From the NCBI RefSeq assembly GCF_003797185.1, contig NZ_RKMH01000004.1:62001-126000 (forward strand): a stretch of 64,000 bases of DNA, written 5' to 3'. The notes beneath the pieces are model-generated. The model was not told where the DNA came from and ran no database searches. It saw only the letters and a program-made list of their open reading frames with translations. Origin of the DNA: Gordonia oryzae (GTDB lineage Bacteria > Actinomycetota > Actinomycetes > Mycobacteriales > Mycobacteriaceae). Of this stretch, positions 61,097-64,000 are shown one piece after another (position 1 is the stretch's first letter; every line of letters begins with the position of its first letter). The translations under genes and the position numbers were made by a program.

Positions 61097-63244
61097 CTAC
61101 CTGTTCTGTGCTGTCGGGGCGGTGATGATGAGTGCGTCCAGAGCGATGGCCGCGGTGGCCCCCTGTTCCCCGGGCCGCACCACGACGGGGTTCAGGTCGA
61201 TCTCGGTGATCTCCTCGGCGGCGAGCATGACTGAGCCGAGGGTGGCGACCAGCTGGGCGACCGCGTCGACATCGCACGGTGCCGATCCGCGAAAGCCGGT
61301 CAGCAGCGGGGCTCCGCGCAGCTGGAGCAGCTCGGCGGCGACCTCGTCCGCCGACAGGTCGGCGGCGATCAGCCGCACGTCGCGGTTCAGCTCTGCGGTG
61401 ACTCCGCCGAATCCGATCAGCAGCACCGGCCCCCACCCGGGTTCGCGGCGCCCGCCGATGATCAGCTCGATACCCTGGGCACCCATCGTCTCGATGAGAA
61501 CGCCGTCAAGGCAGATGCTCGGGTCGTAGGCACCCACATTGGCGTGCAGCCGATCCCAGGCGTCGCGGACCGCAGCGGGATCGTCCAGGCCGAGCAGCAC
61601 GCCGCCGGCGTCGGATTTGTGCGACAGCGCCGCGGACTGCGCCTTGGCGACCACGGGGTAGCCGACGCGCTCGGCGAGCCGTACCGCCTCGTCCGCATTC
61701 GCGGCGAATCCGCCTTCGGGGAACGGGATGCCAAAGGACGCGAGGTACTCCTTTGCCCGGTACTCCGCGATCACCGGGCCCGGACTCGGCAGCGCGGCGC
61801 TCGCAGCGGCCGCAGCCTTGGGCGGACGAACGGCGCCTGTGGCGGCGTCGGTAAGCCGGGCGAGGGCGCGGAGCACGCGCTCGGGGGAGGGGAAGTAGCT
61901 GACGCCGAGCTCCCGGAGCGCGGCCACCGTCGCATCGTCGACCGGGGCGCCCTCGTCCATGCCGGCCACGATCACCGGCTTGGTCGGGGGAGCGGCGCGC
62001 AGAGCTGCCAACACGGGCGGGATCTTGATCGCGGTGGTGCGTTCGTCGGTCTGGATGAGATTCACGATGACCGACCCGAACCGAGGGTCTGCGAGCGTCG
62101 CATCGATGACGCGCCGGTAGATCTCGGGATCGACCAGTCCCTGAGCGGTGATATCGAGGGGATTACTCAGCGCCACGAAGTCCGGCACCGCGTCGCGCAA
62201 CGAGGGGAAACCGGCATCGTCGACCGCTGGAAGCGGCAAGCCGACGCGCTCGGCGAGGTCGAGCGTGAGTGCTTTGAACGCTCCCGATTCGCCGATCACA
62301 GCCGGACCTTCAGGCAGGGCAGGGGCGCTGCGCAGCGCGATCTCGCCGACATCGGCCAGTTCTTCGAGTGTGTCGACGCGGATGACGCCTGCCCGGTGCA
62401 CCAGCGTGGCCATGACCGCATGATCACCCGCCATCGCGCCGGTGTGGGTGGCGGCGGATTCCCGGGCCGCGTCCGACGTGCCGGGGTGCAGCAGCACGAG
62501 GGTTTTTCCGGCCCGGCGCGCTGCGGCTGCGGCGGCGAGGAAGCGCTGCGGGTCGCGGAACTGCTCGACGAGCATCAGGACAACGTGGGTCTGATCATCG
62601 GCGACGAGGTGTTCGACGAAGTCCTCGACCCCGGTGGCGGCCTCGTTTCCGGTGGAGACCGACAGAGAGATCGGAATGTCGCGGGCCGACACCACGACCC
62701 CGAGGACCGCGGCCATCGCGCCGGACTGGGAGACGATGCCGAGTGCGCGTTCTCGGGCGGTGGTGGGAGCGATCGTGGATTCGACGAAGGTCAATGCCGC
62801 GGCGGCGTTGTGGTTGACCAGCCCGAGGCAGTTGGGGCCGAGCACCAGCATGCCGGATTGCGATGCGATGGCGGAGAGTTCGTTCTGTGCCGCGCGGCCG
62901 GCCTCGCCCCCTTCGGCGAACCCGGCGGAGAAGATCACCACCGCGCCGGTCCTGCGGGCGGCCAGGGCGCGCACCGCGTCGAGTACGGCAGCACCCGGGA
63001 CCGCGAGGATCGCGCAATCGATGCCCTCGGGTAGCTCGTCGATCGAGGCCACCGCCTGGCGGTCGCCGATCAGAGGACGACGGGGATTGACGAGGTGGAT
63101 CGCACCGGGGAACCCGCCGCGTTCGAGGTTGTCGAGAACCGAGGCGCCGAGGGCGCCCGGTGTGGTGGAGGCGCCGACGATCGCCACCGATTGCGGCGCG
63201 AGCAGTCGATCGAGACGGTGCGCGGGCGCGAGGACTGTATTCAT
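61097..63244 (-). CDS. ADP-forming acyl-CoA synthetase (acetate-CoA ligase family)
   Basis: The 715-residue product (ATG 63244, AAGGTG upstream) has an N-terminal CoA-binding Rossmann domain (LAPQSVAIVGASTTPGALG), a succinyl-CoA-ligase-like domain with the phosphohistidine in SAATHTGAMAGDH (about residue 270) and a C-terminal ATP-grasp domain starting near EYLASFGIPFPEGG. Enzymes of this family interconvert an acyl-CoA and acid with ADP/ATP. With the acetoacetyl-CoA-type ligase it suggests that the operon degrades a substrate to short acids handled as CoA esters. Confidence 0.92.
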   Translation of the reverse strand: MNTVLAPAHRLDRLLAPQSVAIVGASTTPGALGASVLDNLERGGFPGAIHLVNPRRPLIGDRQAVASIDELPEGIDCAILAVPGAAVLDAVRALAARRTGAVVIFSAGFAEGGEAGRAAQNELSAIASQSGMLVLGPNCLGLVNHNAAAALTFVESTIAPTTARERALGIVSQSGAMAAVLGVVVSARDIPISLSVSTGNEAATGVEDFVEHLVADDQTHVVLMLVEQFRDPQRFLAAAAAARRAGKTLVLLHPGTSDAARESAATHTGAMAGDHAVMATLVHRAGVIRVDTLEELADVGEIALRSAPALPEGPAVIGESGAFKALTLDLAERVGLPLPAVDDAGFPSLRDAVPDFVALSNPLDITAQGLVDPEIYRRVIDATLADPRFGSVIVNLIQTDERTTAIKIPPVLAALRAAPPTKPVIVAGMDEGAPVDDATVAALRELGVSYFPSPERVLRALARLTDAATGAVRPPKAAAAASAALPSPGPVIAEYRAKEYLASFGIPFPEGGFAANADEAVRLAERVGYPVVAKAQSAALSHKSDAGGVLLGLDDPAAVRDAWDRLHANVGAYDPSICLDGVLIETMGAQGIELIIGGRREPGWGPVLLIGFGGVTAELNRDVRLIAADLSADEVAAELLQLRGAPLLTGFRGSAPCDVDAVAQLVATLGSVMLAAEEITEIDLNPVVVRPGEQGATAAIALDALIITAPTAQNR

Positions 63245-63295
63245 GAGGTCACCTTGGGTGTGCGAGCGCAAGCGCGGGGCTGGGATGGGACGTGC

Positions 63296-64000
63296 TCATG
63301 GCAGGTCCGCGGCGTGTTTGAGGGAGAGCAGTTCTAGCAGGGCCCTGTCCCGGCGCCGCCGGATCGGGGCGTCGTCGAGGCCGAGCTCGTCGTCGACGCC
63401 CGCACAGATCCGGTCCACCAGCGCAGGGCTCAGTTCGGGGGCGCCCAGGTCCTCCCACCACTCCACCATCGGCGGCCCGAGGTGTTCGAGGACATGCCGG
63501 ATGCCCTGACCGCCGCCGGAGATGTGCTGGGTGGCGAACGGTCCGAGCAGGCTCCATCGCAGTCCGGGGCCCCAGGCGATCGCGGTATCGATGTCGGCGA
63601 CCGTGGCCGCGCCGATGTCTACCAGGTGGTAGGCCTCGCGCCAGAGTGCGGCCTGCAGGCGGTTGACGATGTGGCCGGGGATCTCGGCGCCGACCCGGAT
63701 GGTGCGTTTGCCGATGCCGCCGAAGAAGGCCTCGGCCTGATCAAGTGCGGTCGCCGACGTGTGGGTGCCACCGACGAGCTCCACCAACGGAACGAGGTGC
63801 GGTGGGTTGAACGGATGGGCCACCAGCACGCGGTCAGGGTGGGTCAGTCCCTCTGCGATCCGGCTGATCAGCAGACCCGACGACGAGGTGGTGAGCAGGA
63901 CCTCGGGGGCGGTGTGCCGATCGAGCACGTCGAAGATCTCCCGCTTGACCGCCAGCCGCTCCGGCCCCGCCTCGATCACCAGGTCGGCGGTGGAGGCGGC
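63296..64000 (-). CDS. 3-hydroxyacyl-CoA dehydrogenase family protein, partial
   Basis: The gene enters from the right edge; its N-terminal Rossmann region is outside the window. The visible part has the phrase TTSSSGLLISRIAEGLTHPD, VAHPFNPPHLVPLVELVGG (the conserved HPFNP with the catalytic histidine), PGHIVNRLQAALWREAYHLVD and GPGLRWSLLGPFATQHISGGG. The last phrase resembles L-carnitine dehydrogenase and related 3-hydroxy-acid enzymes more than fatty-acid-oxidation FadB. It is the first visible gene of the operon, 51 bp before the ATP-grasp ligase. Confidence 0.87.
   Translation of the reverse strand, partial: AASTADLVIEAGPERLAVKREIFDVLDRHTAPEVLLTTSSSGLLISRIAEGLTHPDRVLVAHPFNPPHLVPLVELVGGTHTSATALDQAEAFFGGIGKRTIRVGAEIPGHIVNRLQAALWREAYHLVDIGAATVADIDTAIAWGPGLRWSLLGPFATQHISGGGQGIRHVLEHLGPPMVEWWEDLGAPELSPALVDRICAGVDDELGLDDAPIRRRRDRALLELLSLKHAADLP

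Overview
The window is about 64 kb of high-GC DNA from a mycolic-acid actinobacterium (Mycobacteriales), most likely a Gordonia or a close relative. The genus is an inference from gene content and protein flavour. The main support is gene order: the first 22 kb follows the Mycobacterium tuberculosis segment Rv3919c to Rv3907c almost gene for gene. It runs rsmG (tail only), parA, parB, an Rv3916c-like GNAT protein, cwlM, trxA, trxB, an anti-SigM factor, sigM, murJ, an Rv3909-like DUF6049 protein, mutT4 and pcnA. That block lies close to oriC, and a parS site sits inside parA.

Region by region. (1) 1-22 kb: chromosome partitioning, redox and cell-wall block. It is interrupted between sigM and murJ by accessory genes: a decayed small gene, a DUF1990 protein, an Lsr2 paralogue, a PPOX/F420-type protein, and a TetR regulator divergent from a membrane hydroxylase with two matching operators between them. 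(2) 22-30.4 kb: an EgtE-like PLP enzyme, an Asp-rich calcium-binding-type protein, a transporter/YqgE pair (compare Rv0037c/Rv0038), a secreted CocE-type hydrolase, a DedA protein, an SBF-type transporter and an SdpI-type protein. (3) 30.5-46.4 kb: leuS, an acyl-CoA dehydrogenase, then the MoxR cluster matching Rv3691-Rv3695 (RDD, SpoIIM, DUF58, MoxR, DUF4350, DUF4129 and a multi-spanning membrane protein), followed by a SnoaL/ketosteroid-isomerase-like gene with a KstR-like site, an SDR and a glucosylglycerate hydrolase. (4) 46.7-54.4 kb: a TPM-domain envelope protein, a two-gene ABC transporter behind a structured leader, a broken DUF1295 gene, an F420-type luciferase-like oxidoreductase and a methyltransferase. 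(5) 54.4-56.8 kb: a lower-GC island with a ferric-reductase-like flavocytochrome and a possible 29-residue membrane peptide. (6) 56.8-64 kb: a tight minus-strand catabolic operon (3-hydroxyacyl-CoA dehydrogenase family, ATP-grasp acyl-CoA ligase, AAHS-type MFS transporter, acetoacetyl-CoA-synthetase-like ligase, amidohydrolase) that runs off the right edge.

The least expected signal is a family of GC-rich tandem repeats at three loci. In the pcnA promoter the period is 37 bp. Inside two unrelated genes the period is 36 bp, which keeps frame, and the repeat is read in two different frames. Other points are several probable leaderless promoters (TANNNT 6-8 nt before the start codon), a SigH-type promoter before trxB-trxA, two frameshift-decayed genes reconstructed by joining frames, and a short leader ORF ending in a perfect hairpin upstream of the ABC transporter. 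All functional calls come from reading motifs and gene order; no database search was run.
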